From contig NC_134017.1 in the NCBI RefSeq assembly GCF_040712315.1, positions 14,538,001 through 14,602,000 of the forward strand: a stretch of 64,000 nt of DNA, in the 5' to 3' direction. Each line of letters opens with the position of its first letter. The stretch's first letter is position 1. Below, piece by piece: positions 34,512-45,177 of the stretch. The notes beneath the pieces were generated by a model that had not been told where the DNA came from, searched no databases, and was given only the letters and a program-made list of their open reading frames with translations. The translations under genes and the position numbers were made by a program. This stretch comes from Castanea sativa. Lineage: Eukaryota; Streptophyta; Magnoliopsida; Fagales; Fagaceae.

Positions 34512-36807
34512 AGAAAACAGTCTATCAGGCTGTGGCGTAAAACACTGGTTTTACGCCAGCCAATAGACTCCTGCCACGTGGACAATTACAACAAAAATAA
34601 ATATTTCAGCTCAAGAATTGATAACTCAAAGCCATTAAATGTATGGTTACTTATCTCTATCATTATTGTCCATATAAGCAAAGGGGTATCCTAATAAGAA
34701 ACAATTACATATGAAAGCTCATTCAAGTTGCAACTATGATCCTGATGATTACCAAACTCACATTAGGCATTCAAATCAGCCAATGTTCTGAAATTTGGAA
34801 CTTACTCTCGGTTAATGCCAAAGCCAAGAGACCTATACACACACCAACTACAAGCAGGTCACTTTCAGTTCAATCACTGCACATACGGCCGTAGCCAATA
34901 TCCCAATTTTAAAACCCAAGCAAAATCAGCAAGCTTTATACTTAACAATAAAACTTAGTCATCAGATAGATCAAAATTGAAACAAAATGAGATCCAAGGG
35001 TTCTGTAAACAAAAATAAAAATTAAAGAAAAAAACAGAGGGACCCGTAACACCAACTATAGTTACCACAAATCTATGGCAAGGAAGAGAAACAAATTAAA
35101 ATGAATAAGCAGCCTCCAAGCTTGAAAGACCAACCATCACATAAGGAGAAATTTAATTGGTATAGTATTTTCTTACCAGATGAAACAAAATTTCCCTAAA
35201 CCATTGAAGACTATTAGGAATAAAAATACGTTCAAGATTTTGAACGTATGCTAGATGTTTTGAACGTATACTATTATAAATTTGGAACCGATGTTTCTCT
35301 ATTATAAGTTTATACATGATAGCCAATGTAAATTCTACAAATAAATAACAAAATTAGAGGTCACAATAACTCAAGCATAAAGTTTTGCAGTAAAACTACC
35401 TTCTGATACCTTTGGCTAGTAACCATCGCTAGATGTTCTTGGGAGAAGTAATAAGTTGGCCTGTGATAATGATTGCATTGCCATCAAGTGCAAAACTGAC
35501 AACACCTCATACCAAGCATTAGACATGCCTGTTTCCTGCAAAAGTATTGATTTATATAAAAACATCAATTCCACTGAACGGAGGAGGGATGTAATGACAA
35601 CTAGAAATGAAAGGCAGAATAGAAATTTGAAAATTGATAGATTAGTCCTATACTCCCACCTCTGCGTCATCCTCCTGATTTACGCATACAAATTGTACCT
35701 TGTATTGTAGATGGCTTCCTACAAATAACAGATACGCACCACTATTATGAATTATCCAAAACAGTTAAAACATTCAAATCATAGTGGCACTAATACAGCT
35801 TTACCATCTTTAACTAGTCCTAAAGAACAGGCAAGTAATCTTCCAGAGCCTGCTGAAGATCAGCTAAGGTTGAACCTCCTACAAACAACAAAATTATCCA
35901 ATGTTTCAATAACTGAGGTCTTACAATTAGTAAAGCAATATCAAGTTTTTTCTATAACGATACGAGTTCTCAGAGCAGATAGGCGCTCCACTAAATTATT
36001 GGACAAGTGATCACCCAATGAGTGGGAGAAATCAACAGGTTTAGGAATCCGAAAGCCAGGAACATACACAGAAACATCCCCAATATTCCCTGGCCTCCTC
36101 AAACATCCACAGGTTTGATAAACCCATAAACCCAGAAAAACCCATCAATAATGTTTTCTCTTCTCAAAATCACACCCAGCAATAACAAGTCAAAGACTAA
36201 TAATATTAGCACAAAACCTCAAGCTATTAGTAATGACTAATATTAGCACAAAACTAGCAATACCCAGAACCCTTAAACTCCAATTCCAAAACCCAAAATC
36301 CCAAACACAATTGTACTGAACTCATAAACCCAGAAAACAGAAAAACCCATAAACCCAGAAAACAGAAAAACCCATCAATAATTCGAAATCCAAATTGGGG
36401 AAAAGGGAAAATCATGAAAAAAAAACCTTTGGATCGTGGCTCACGGCGGCTCCGGCATGTTTCCAAGCTCCACGCACAGCTCCGACGACCTCTGTGGCGG
36501 TGAGCTTCGGTGTGTGGTGTGGTGGAGGTTTGGACAAGCAAAGGACGACACAACCCCAGAGGAGGAAGCAAAGGGCACGGCGAGAACTCTTTCTTCTTCA
36601 AAATTGTTCTGCTCCGACGATCTGTGTGGTGGCGGTGGAGGTTCGGCGTGAAGGAAGCAAAGGTGAATGGCGTGAGATTTTGTCTGAGGTGAATGGCGTG
36701 AGCTTTTGTCTGTTTGGAGAGGGATTTAATAAATTGTCCACGTGGCAGGAGTCTATTGGCTGGCGTAAAACCAGTGTTTTACGCCACAGCCTGATAGACT
36801 GTTTTCT
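34512..36807. mobile_element. Gene-capturing DNA transposon with perfect 76-bp TIRs
   Basis: Inverted repeats 34,512-34,587 and 36,732-36,807 are identical over 76 bp (beginning AGAAAACAGTCTATCAGGCT on the + strand). Each contains its own palindrome TGGCGTAAAAC-actg-GTTTTACGCCA. The 2.3-kb element lacks a transposase but carries minus-strand exons and introns of a BRO1-domain gene. No clear target duplication is visible beside the repeats; the true ends may lie a little further out. TIR identity implies recent movement or gene conversion. Confidence 0.85.
35400..36115 (-). pseudogene. Captured BRO1-domain (BROX-like) gene fragment
   Basis: Four exon pieces on the minus strand recall the plant BRO1-domain protein family: about 36,104-35,950 (RRPGNIGDVSVYVPGFRIPK-like, then SNNLVERLSALRTRIV), 35,878-about 35,815 (GSTLADLQQALEDYLPVL), about 35,705-35,660 (YKVQFVCVNQEDDAE) and 35,537-35,400 (MSNAWYEVLSVLHLMAM, then LLLLPRTSSDGY). 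Introns with GT..AG borders are retained, so genomic DNA was captured, not cDNA. It is broken: a frameshift after LPVL and TAG in place of a Gln codon after SSDGY. It covers only the N-terminal part. GC-rich DNA at 36,420-36,660 may be the captured promoter or 5' leader. Identification is from memory of the family. Confidence 0.75.
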
Positions 36808-36952
36808 CATTAAAGAAAGCAAAACATGTAGAAATTAAAAATGAAAGCAAAAAAATAATGATAATAAATAAAAAAAGACATAAAACATAATCAAAGGGAA
36901 TGCTAACCACAGTACGTAGACTAAAGTAGGTGTTTGAAGGCTTAAGTTTTAA

Positions 36953-37812
36953 GGATTCAGATCTTCTAGAGTTCTTAGGGTATTCTACCAGGTAAATTTT
37001 TTAAAATTCTCACCCCTCATTTAAAATTAATGGTTTAAGATGCTACCACATCATCAATCCACTAACTTACTCTTTTAAAAACACAAATAAGAGATAACTT
37101 TAAGAAACAACCGTGAACCTTAATGTGAGGAAACGGATCTAAACTTTTTTTTTTCTTTTCTTTTTGGATGGAACAAATCATCAACCCACAAATTACTCCC
37201 GCCATTTTTCCCATCAGAATCCAAAAGACATTCTTGGGCAAGAAGGAAACCGGACTTGAGATTAAAACTCTCCTACATCCTTGAAATATTCAATACTTTC
37301 AATCACAAATGATGGATTCACCTAGCTCAATCCCTTCAAACCGTCCATGGATGACCATTGAAAGCCCAATGGAGGCCAGGTATATTAGCTATCTTACTCT
37401 CTCTTTTGCCTTTGTTCTCTGTCTATTGTCTACTGTGCTATCTTACTCTTTCGTTTTTTTCGTTCAAGAAAGGCTGTGTTTTTTTGGGGCTATATCCTCT
37501 ACCTACAAGGTGTTTGATAAATGTTCTAGATAAGAAATAGAGCAGATAAAGAAGATAGTTGTACTAGTTTGGGCTCTATGGTATTGTTGATTTTTAAAAT
37601 TATTAGTCTTTACTTTGTGTTTGCCCCACTCTGTTTATAATTAAAAAGCCAATGCCTGGTTGCTAATGATTTGCATTGGACAGATAAGATACTATCTCCT
37701 ATTTAAGAGTTTAATTATTGGAAGTCTTTGTATCTCATTATCTTTTGAGTCTGAGATTGTGGGTTGAGTAGTGACTTGTTCTATTATTTTTTAGGTGATC
37801 GTGTACTATGTC
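36953..37812. repeat. Left terminal inverted repeat of the Mutator-like element
   Basis: About 860 bp, matching the reverse complement of 41,434-42,303 with roughly 95 percent identity by eye. It contains a short open frame (37,309-37,533) repeated in inverse at 41,964-41,713. As it lies wholly in the repeat and resembles no known protein, I do not call it a gene. Confidence 0.92.
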
Positions 37813-38505
37813 AAATTCAGGTTTAAGTGAATCGGGATTGTGACTTAAAAAAATATATATTAAAAAAAATAAAAGATGAGAGGATAACGTGCCAAAGTCC
37901 ATACATGTCTAGACTCTAGAGTATTAAAAATCCTTCATGATCAGATTTGTCTTGTACTAGTACACAAGAATTTTGTTTTTATAGTTTTGTTTGCAAACTA
38001 TAGTAGTGGCTTTTTTGCTTATGAGGTATCGTTTATGATTAAAATATTTGTTTACGTTGTTGTTTACTTGTTTTGTTCAGTATCGACATTGTGAAATGTG
38101 ACGTGAGGCTTATCATTGAAATATTTCCTGTGCGCATTGTTGTTGTTTTGTGAGGTAAGGTTACTTTACCATTAACATATTTGCACCAAGCAGTTGTTGC
38201 GCATAAAAAGATGGTGGATAACTTATCATTCAAGAGGCGAATTATTGGTAGGAAGTCGTTGTGTCACATTATCATGTGATTTTGAGATTGTGAGTTTGAG
38301 TAGTGGCTTGTTTTATTATTTTTGAGGTGATCCTGTGCCATGTCAAATTCTGATTTAAGTGAGTCAGGATTTTAAATTACAAAAAAAAAAAAATAATAAT
38401 ACATTAAAAAAAGGAGGATAATGTGTCAAAGTCCAAGAGACAAGAGTACTGAAAATCCTCCAAGATCAGATTCATGTTGTACTAGTACACAGGAATTTTG
38501 GTTAA
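37735..38505. repeat. Diverged direct repeat inside the Mutator-like element
   Basis: The block about 37,730-37,975 recurs at about 38,245-38,505 (shared TGAGATTGTG, GAGGTGATC.TGT, ATGTCAAATTC, ACTAGTACACA.GAATTTT). The first half lies in the inverted repeat, the second half beyond it. Confidence 0.75.
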
Positions 38506-38820
38506 ATATGGTTGAGAAGTGCTATGGATATAGTATTTCTTCAAATATGGTTGAGTAAAATATAGATTTGACTACAATGATTTGCTTTGTGTTTTTGCTA
38601 ATTTTTCTAATGATTTGCAAGCTGTTGGATTTGGAAATCTGCTTTGGTGCTTTTCTTTTCATGTTATTGGGTTTTGCTATTGCGATGATTGTTTCAAACT
38701 TGTCTATTTAGTTTGAGTATATTAGTAATGGGACCTTGGTATATTAGTAATATTTGAAATATTCAGTTTCAGTTAATTGGAAATGAGTTTTATTTTTTAT
38801 TTTTGTTGTATTTTTATAGG

Positions 38821-39055
38821 ATGATGGACAATCCTTATCAAAGCAAGGATACCATGAATGATTGTACCCCAAAGATTGGTATGGAGTTTGATACGTTAGA
38901 GGCAGCTTCGATGTTTTGGAAAAATTATGGAAACCAAATGGGGTTTAGTGTTTGAAAGCATTATACTATTCAGTTACCTAATTCAATGGCATGGATGTCA
39001 TATGAAGGTCTCCAGGATCTTAGATGCCAAAATAGTTTCATTGAATCATTAACGG
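38821..39055 (+). pseudogene. FAR1-type DNA-binding domain remnant
   Basis: From an AG|G acceptor-like site the frame reads MMDNPYQSKDT.., then PKIGMEFDTLEAASMFWKNY and GNQMGFSV. This matches the start of the FAR1 zinc-finger domain (P-x-x-GM-x-F-x-S-x-x-x-A-x-x-F-Y-x-x-Y-A-x-x-x-G-F), found in FHY3/FAR1 factors and in related Mutator-like transposases. An in-frame TGA stands at 38,953-38,955 where Arg is expected. The rest of the transposase is missing. Confidence 0.78.
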
Positions 39056-39368
39056 TGAACTTGTTCATTAAGCTTTTTTAAGCTATTAATTAGTGGCATG
39101 TTCTTTTATGCAATGACATAGATGACACCAAATCATTATAATTTCTTGTAGGGATTGGATGTTGGGTTTGATCAAGCACAAGTTCCTTTGGGTGACAGAA
39201 CAAATAATTATGATGCTCACATGAATTTTCTTGGTAAATGATTAACAAATGATGGAAAGTGTTTTTTTTTTTTTTTTATTTTTTGCCTTTACTAAGTTGT
39301 CAAAAGATAACCTTGGGTTTTTGAAATATGTACAGGTATGTGATTTTGATGCTGTCAATGCTATGGAC

Positions 39369-39615
39369 GTTGTAAAAAGAGAAGAGGAGACAAACCTTTG
39401 TTAATGCCGCCAATGTTACATTTTTCTTTTGTTAAGATTTTCCTTGTTGTAAAAGAGAAGAGGGGATAGACCGTTGTTAATGCTGCCAATGTCACATTTT
39501 TCTTTTGTTAAGATTGTCTTTGATGTAAAAGAGAGGAAGGGATAGACCATTGTTAATGTTACCAATGTTACATTTTTCTTTTGTTAAGATTGTCCCTGTT
39601 ACAAAAGAGGGGATA
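39369..39615. repeat. ~77-bp tandem repeat in the Mutator-like element
   Basis: Three full units and a partial one, each with TGTAAAAGAGAAGAGGGGATA, TTGTTAATG and CATTTTTCTTTTGTTAAGAT, start near 39,369, 39,446 and 39,523. Confidence 0.88.
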
Positions 39616-40414
39616 GGCCTTTGGTACGTAGCATTTTCCCTTTAAAACAATTGTACCTTGTGCAAAGTTGAAACTTCTAGATTTTAAATCAATATTATTG
39701 GCAATTTGAATGTTTAGCAATAAATTACATTATATTACATGTATAGTTTACAAGCACCTATGAAATAACAAAGTAAGATAAGAGTGATAAAACCGATATT
39801 ATTGCCAATAACCATTCATTACATATCTATAACTATTGAAACATTGGTAATACATGAAGCATTTTAGCCACTATTGACACATATTCTTCTTAAATATTGT
39901 GATCTCTACTATTGTCTTTTTTCCAAAGAACTAAATCCTAAAAGCCACTGTGAATGCTACTCAGTGATAGCCACCCGCATAACTAGTGTGCAACCATAGA
40001 TCATCAACATCCAAGCTTTCAAGTGAACCTGAAATTAGAAGCTGGAAAAAAAAGAAGTGTCAAAGTGGGACCGTATGATACATTAAAATAAGTGTCAAAG
40101 TGTCAAAGAAGACTCAAAATTATCATTTGAGTGAAAATAAAGGGTAATAAGCACTTATCAAAAAAATTTCATCATACAAATTTCCCCAAAATCATCATAC
40201 AAATTTTATTGAATCCATGTGAAGAACCAGTCAATTCAAAAGTTCTAGATTTAATTAAAAGTCATGAAAAACATGTTTTTGTATAGATTGAGAAGACTGA
40301 ACCCGGGTCTAAGGTTGAAATGCAATTTTCAAGTCACCACATTGACAAAAATTGTTGAATAGCTCCCTCTAAACCTTTCACAACATTTTCATTGAGTGCA
40401 ATTTCAGCACGGCT

Positions 40415-40458
<44 letters not shown>

Positions 40459-40745
40459 ATAAGTGAAATAGCAGTCCTTTTTTTTTTTTTTCAGGTTTTA
40501 ATAACAAATGCAACTAAAACCCAAACAGCATCTGTCAATAATATATTCCCACATAGACCCATCCAACCCTTATTGAAACCCCAATTGGTCTTCTTTCAAC
40601 AGAGGCCAACCAATTTCTTTCCTCCATAACATCCACCACCAAACGCCAAAAGCCCCTACCAAAAAAAATTCAAAACCTAACATCTTAATAAAAGTCATAA
40701 ATTGTAAAATAAACCATCACGCCGGTCCAAATATCAAATATATTG

Positions 40746-40861
40746 GTTTTCTCGATATGCCTTGTTTTCTTGACTCTTCTAAGTACTTGTAGTGAGCAGG
40801 CTTGTATGGACCCTCTACAGGGACACTAATGTAGTCAGCAATGGGATGATGCCTACAACCA
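40746..40861 (-). pseudogene. Unidentified exon-like fragment in the Mutator-like element
   Basis: The minus strand reads GCRHHPIADYISVPVEG and then YKPAHYKYLEESRKQGIS without interruption. Composition and lack of stops look like a real exon of a host gene rather than transposon DNA. I do not recognise the family. It lies between the FAR1 remnant and the UGPase fragment, in the same orientation as the latter. Confidence 0.45.
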
Positions 40862-41200
40862 ACTTCCCAACTTCTTTCCATTTTTACTAAGAATCATTCT
40901 CATATTGCTGGAAAATTTGCAAATTTATTATCATATTAAGTAATGGATAAATTTCCAAATAGTAGCCCATAGTAAAAATCACTTTTCATAATTTTCTAAC
41001 ATTGATATAGCAGCTAAAAGAGGTGAGATCTTAAGCTAAAACCATCACCTGGCTTCCCATAAACAGAGGTCCATAAAAAGGGGGCACAAAAATAGATCAA
41101 ATTGTACATCAATATCTTACCAAAGCAATTAGTGAACTAGTGACTTCGAAGTTATATGATTATAATGCGAAAGCCATATAATACAATTAATTAATTAATT

Positions 41201-41433
41201 ATACCATCCATCCTTTCCAGTCACTCCTTTGCTTGGCAATGGACTGAAGTCTTCAACAACCAAACGAGGATACTGGCTCTGTGTAAATCCATAGATTCAG
41301 GATAAACTATAAATTCACTTTTTTAGAATTTTCAACGGTCAAAGGGTACTTAGTAAAGCAGAAAATTCAGAACTAGTATTGCAGACCTGATTAAAAGTAT
41401 GAATTTCTACATTTGTGCCAGAGTATCTTATCT
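41201..41433 (-). pseudogene. Captured UDP-glucose pyrophosphorylase (UGPase) fragment
   Basis: Two exon pieces on the minus strand: 41,433-41,387 (RYSGTNVEIHTFNQ, then a GT donor) and 41,278-41,201 (AG acceptor, then SQYPRLVVEDFSPLPSKG and VTGKDGWY). Together they match the conserved stretch of plant UTP-glucose-1-phosphate uridylyltransferase around HTFNQSQYPR, with the intron retained at its place. The first piece starts exactly where the inverted repeat ends (41,434), and the second is cut in mid-exon after GWY, so this is a transposon-captured fragment with no catalytic capacity. Confidence 0.82.
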
Positions 41434-42312
41434 GACATAGTACATGATCACCTAAAAAATAATAGAACAAGTCACTACTCAACCCACAATCTCAGACTCA
41501 AAAGGTAATGAGATACAAAAACTTCCAATAATTAAACTCTTAAACAGGAGATAGTATCTTATCTGTCCAGTGCAAATCATTAGCAACCAGGCATTGGCTT
41601 TTTAATTATAAATAGAGTGGGGCAAACACAAAGTAAAGACTAAGAATTTTAAAAATCAACAATACCATGGAGCCCAAACTAGTACAACTATCTTCTTTGT
41701 CTGCTCTATTTCTTATCTAGAACATTTATCAAACACATTGCAGGCAGAGGATATAGCCCCAAAAAAACACAGCCTTTCTTGAACGAAAAAAACGAAAGAG
41801 TAAGATAGTACAGTAGACAGTAGACAAAGAACAATGGCCAAAGAGAGAGTAAGATAGCTAATATACCTGGCCTCCATTGGGCTTTCAATAGTCATCCATG
41901 GATAGTTTGAAGGGATTGAGTTGGTGGATCCATCATTTGTGATTGAAAGTATTGAAAATTTCAAGGATGTAGGAGAGTTGTAATCTCAAGTCCGGTTTCC
42001 TTCTTGCCGAGGAATGTCTTTTGGATTCTGATGAGAAAAATGGTGGGAGTAATTTGTGGGTTAATGATTTGTTCCATCCAAAAAGAGAAGAAGCAAAAAA
42101 AAAAAAAAAAGGTTTAGATCTGTTTGCTCACGTTAAGGTTCACGGCTGTCTCATAAAGTTATCTCTTATTTATGTTTTTAAAAGAGTAAGTTAGTGGATT
42201 GATGATGTGGCAGCATCTTAAACCATTAATTTTAAATGAGGGGTGAGGATTTTAAGAAATTTACCTAATAGAGTACCCTAAGAACTCTAAAAGATCTGAA
42301 TCCAAGTTTTAA

Positions 42313-42903
42313 CATTTGAATAAGGGAGTTTGGAGAGAGAGTTAATAAAATTGTTGGTGGGTGGTTGAGGTATCATTAAAAAAAATATTTACATTCCGTA
42401 TAGTGATTTATTAAAATTCTTTTCTATATATAGTGATAACTCCGAAATAATATATTGGTATTAATTGATATCGAAATATATCATTTATTTAATTACACAT
42501 GGCATGGAGTTATAGAATCATCCACGTAAAGCTCCTTCTATGCACTTTACTGCATGGACGGACTTATTCAGGACGAGGTTCTTGCAATCTTTGTCTACTT
42601 GGTTTTTCCACGGGCGACCTCTATGGATGAAGCTGGAGTTGTATTTTTATACAACATCAAAATTAATTAATCATAACATTTTAATTCCTCCATATGAATT
42701 TTTAGCTTTGTCATAGTACAACAATATGATACTTCCTCTTTCACACAATAGTGGGTATAATAATATTTTCTATTAGAGTACTGAATAAATAATTACATTT
42801 AAGAGTGAGAGTTGACTCTTCTTTAGCAATCTTGGAGCTCTTTACTTGTCAGAGTCTTTATTTTATTCTATAATTTTTACAAAATTTGAGTTTTTATTTA
42901 TAA
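42313..42903. other. Spacer between Mutator-like element and Helitron
   Basis: The first ~190 bp are unit-2 sequence paralogous to 3,608-3,800; the rest is AT-rich and without recognisable genes. Confidence 0.6.
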
Positions 42904-44993
42904 CTAGTTGCTAACCCGTGCGATGCACGGAATAGTTATATAAAATATGCAATATCAATAACTGTTCTAAATTCCTAAAAACGAAAATTAAACTAAAATG
43001 TAAGTTAAAATATATACTTCGCCATATATATTTAACTATTAATAAGACCACACATTACATATGCAAACTTATCATGATTAGCAATTATGTTGCAAAGAGA
43101 GCATGCAAGATAGGAATAACAATTAGATCAATATAAATTCGAAATATGAAGATGCACCAACAGGGGGTGGTTGAAAGAAAATTTTAAAATATGTCTTTCT
43201 TCACTTGAGACAGTCATAATCCTAATGCATTTGGAATTCAAGAAGGTATTCAACATTGACGAAAATAACTACAAGTGAAAAAAATCAAATCAAATGCAAA
43301 CCTATTTTAGCTATCTTGTAAAATTAAATTTAATGCAATTACCTATGTTGGGTAACTTTTTCTTTCCTTTTTCAACTAAGAATAATATCAACACAAAATA
43401 TAAATAAGAAGAACCATTAGGTGAGGCGGCTATGATCACATGTATGGGTTTTGAAGGTGTTGAAAGCTCTACCAATTGATGTAATCCACAAATCCACTGA
43501 AGTACCTGTAAATTCCAATCGCAAAAACAAAAACAGTTTTATAAATAAGCAAGAGACTCATAGTTACCACATTAAAGTAGAATTCCTATAACAATTATTA
43601 ACAAAAAATTAAAAATTATTAAGAAAGTTGCTATGGAGGCGTAGTTGTACCAAAATTCATACACTAAGCCCAATACAGCTATTGAACTTCTATCTTCAAA
43701 GGCCACAATATCAAACCTCCCCCACACTACCAATAACTAAGCCTTCACTCAGCAAACGAAAATCCATAGTAAAGAAGTCATCGGCGAAATCCATAGAGAT
43801 TTGCAAAACTGAATTTATAACAAAGGGCACAAATCAATGATTAAAAAAAATGAATTATTGATTTATAATCACAGAAATTTTCATCATGTAATAATATTAA
43901 TACAATCAGGTCATGGTAAACAAATATATAAACTTGACTGCAAGATTTAGAATTGTACGCTATCATTGAAGGTTGAAAAATCAGCAATCATAAACACTTG
44001 CACCACTCATAAACATGTATTGTCAGTTGCACAAATTTGTAAAAATCAGCAATCAAGTATTATTCAACACTTGCACCACTTATAAATATGTATTGCCGGT
44101 TGCACAGATTTGTAAAATTGCTAATGTTTATTGAACTAAACCCTAGAAATCAATATAAAAAAAATTAGCAAATAGAAAAAGCCTAACCTTGATTTGATTT
44201 TTCAGATGGAGCAACCGGAGAAGGAGTGCTAAAGAAGGAGAAAAGTATGAATGGCTGAAACCCTAGCTCAAAAAGGAGAAAAAGGAACGTGTAGTAAAAT
44301 AATTTTGTTAAAAAAAACGCGAAGTTTAGTTTAGGGTTTCGATGTGATAATTGCTAGGGTTTTGAGGAGGGAAGAGAATCCTAACAGGAGTCTCTTTCTC
44401 TCTTTTTCTCAATCCTAACGTTTTTTTTTTTATGTGAGTTTTTTTTTTTTTTTTTTGAATCCTAAAGTGAAGTTAATTTTAAGATTTGAGATGGTAATTG
44501 CTAGGGTTTTGAGAAGGGAAGAGAGACTCCTAAAAGGAGTCTCTCTCTCTCTTTTTTTCTTAATCTTAAATTTTTTTTTTTTTTTTTTTTTTTGTACGTG
44601 AGACTTTCTTCTTCTTTTTTTTTTTTTTTTTTTTAAAACCTAAAGTGAGTCTTTTTTCTTTTTTTTTTTCAAATTCTAGCGTGAGGGAATTTTTTTTTTT
44701 TTTTTTGAGAAATAATGATGCCCATTCTCTTCTCAATATTTTGCTTTATTATTATCTATAAATAATAATAATGATGTGGCAAGTTCTGAAGATAATAATA
44801 ATTTTGTTTTTAAAAAAATGATAATAATGAGTTTGAGTTTATGTTAGACTTGTTAGAGAGATAGAGTTTTGTTAAGTTTGAACTAAACAAAAATAATTTT
44901 ATTTAAATAAAATAATAATTTTATTTAAATGTTGTGCTGATGTAGAAAATTGTGGAGCTAGCAAAGTTTCTATTTTATATATAAATATATAGA
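42904..44993 (-). mobile_element. Non-autonomous Helitron, copy 2
   Basis: On the minus strand the 3' end is the hairpin CCGTGC-atc-GCACGG followed by GTTAGCAACTAG, next to T of the host: a textbook Helitron terminus with CTAG. The 5' side is the same AT-rich end as in copy 1 (CTATATATTTATATATAAAA) followed by ..GCTAGCTCCACAATTTTCTAC. The exact 5' boundary is uncertain by a few bases. Between lie poly-T/A runs and a ~145-bp direct repeat (about 44,350-44,460 and 44,495-44,600, each with GCTAGGGTTTTGAG and AGGAGTCTCT). An open frame at 43,628-43,840 has no known domain. Confidence 0.78.
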
Positions 44994-45177
44994 CTATAAT
45001 TCTGAGTTTATCTAACTTGATTAATGATGTAGCATAATCTTACCAATTTTTTATAGGCATAATCTAATCATTTTATTATAAAAGAAATATTAAAATTTAA
45101 AGAATTCATAATATTGTAGTAGTAGAGTTCCCTAAAAACTTTAAAAAATGTTAATTAGCATATTCATTCTCATTCAG
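44994..45177. other. Short AT-rich spacer
   Basis: Nothing recognisable between the Helitron and the duplicated promoter block. Confidence 0.5.

Larger units (their letters stand above)
36944..42312. mobile_element. Mutator-like element with ~865-bp TIRs (Pack-MULE)
   Basis: The element 36,953-42,303 (5,351 bp) is flanked by a perfect 9-bp target duplication AAGTTTTAA (36,944-36,952 and 42,304-42,312), the size typical of Mutator. Unit 1 has a single, uninterrupted site (ACGTTTTAACATTTGAA at about 2,468-2,484). The terminal inverted repeats start GGATTCAGATCTT and extend for about 860-870 bp. Inside are a FAR1-type domain remnant and host-gene fragments. No complete transposase is visible, so it is non-autonomous. 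Confidence 0.93.
33627..42500. other. Segment paralogous to 1-3,800
   Basis: Blocks 33,627-34,398, 36,813-36,952, 42,304-42,328 and 42,319-42,500 align in order with 1-775, 2,151-2,480 and 3,608-3,800. The gaps are explained by element insertions on one side or the other: the 76-bp-TIR element and the Mutator-like element here, and the MITE, SINE and Helitron in the first copy. This is a segmental duplication. Confidence 0.88.

Noticed and set aside
36436..36838. Open frames of 60-147 codons in GC-rich DNA
   Set aside because: They overlap in several frames, run into the TIR and show no domain. The region is better explained as captured promoter or 5' leader of the BRO1-like gene.
37309..37533. 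74-codon open frame in the left inverted repeat, with an inverse copy at 41,713-41,964
   Set aside because: It is repeated only because it lies in the TIR, has no recognisable domain and is Leu/Phe-rich. It could be a transposon leader exon but I cannot support that.
42540..42640. Short open stretch reading MHFTAWTDLFRTRF
   Set aside because: Too short, no family recognised and no splice context.
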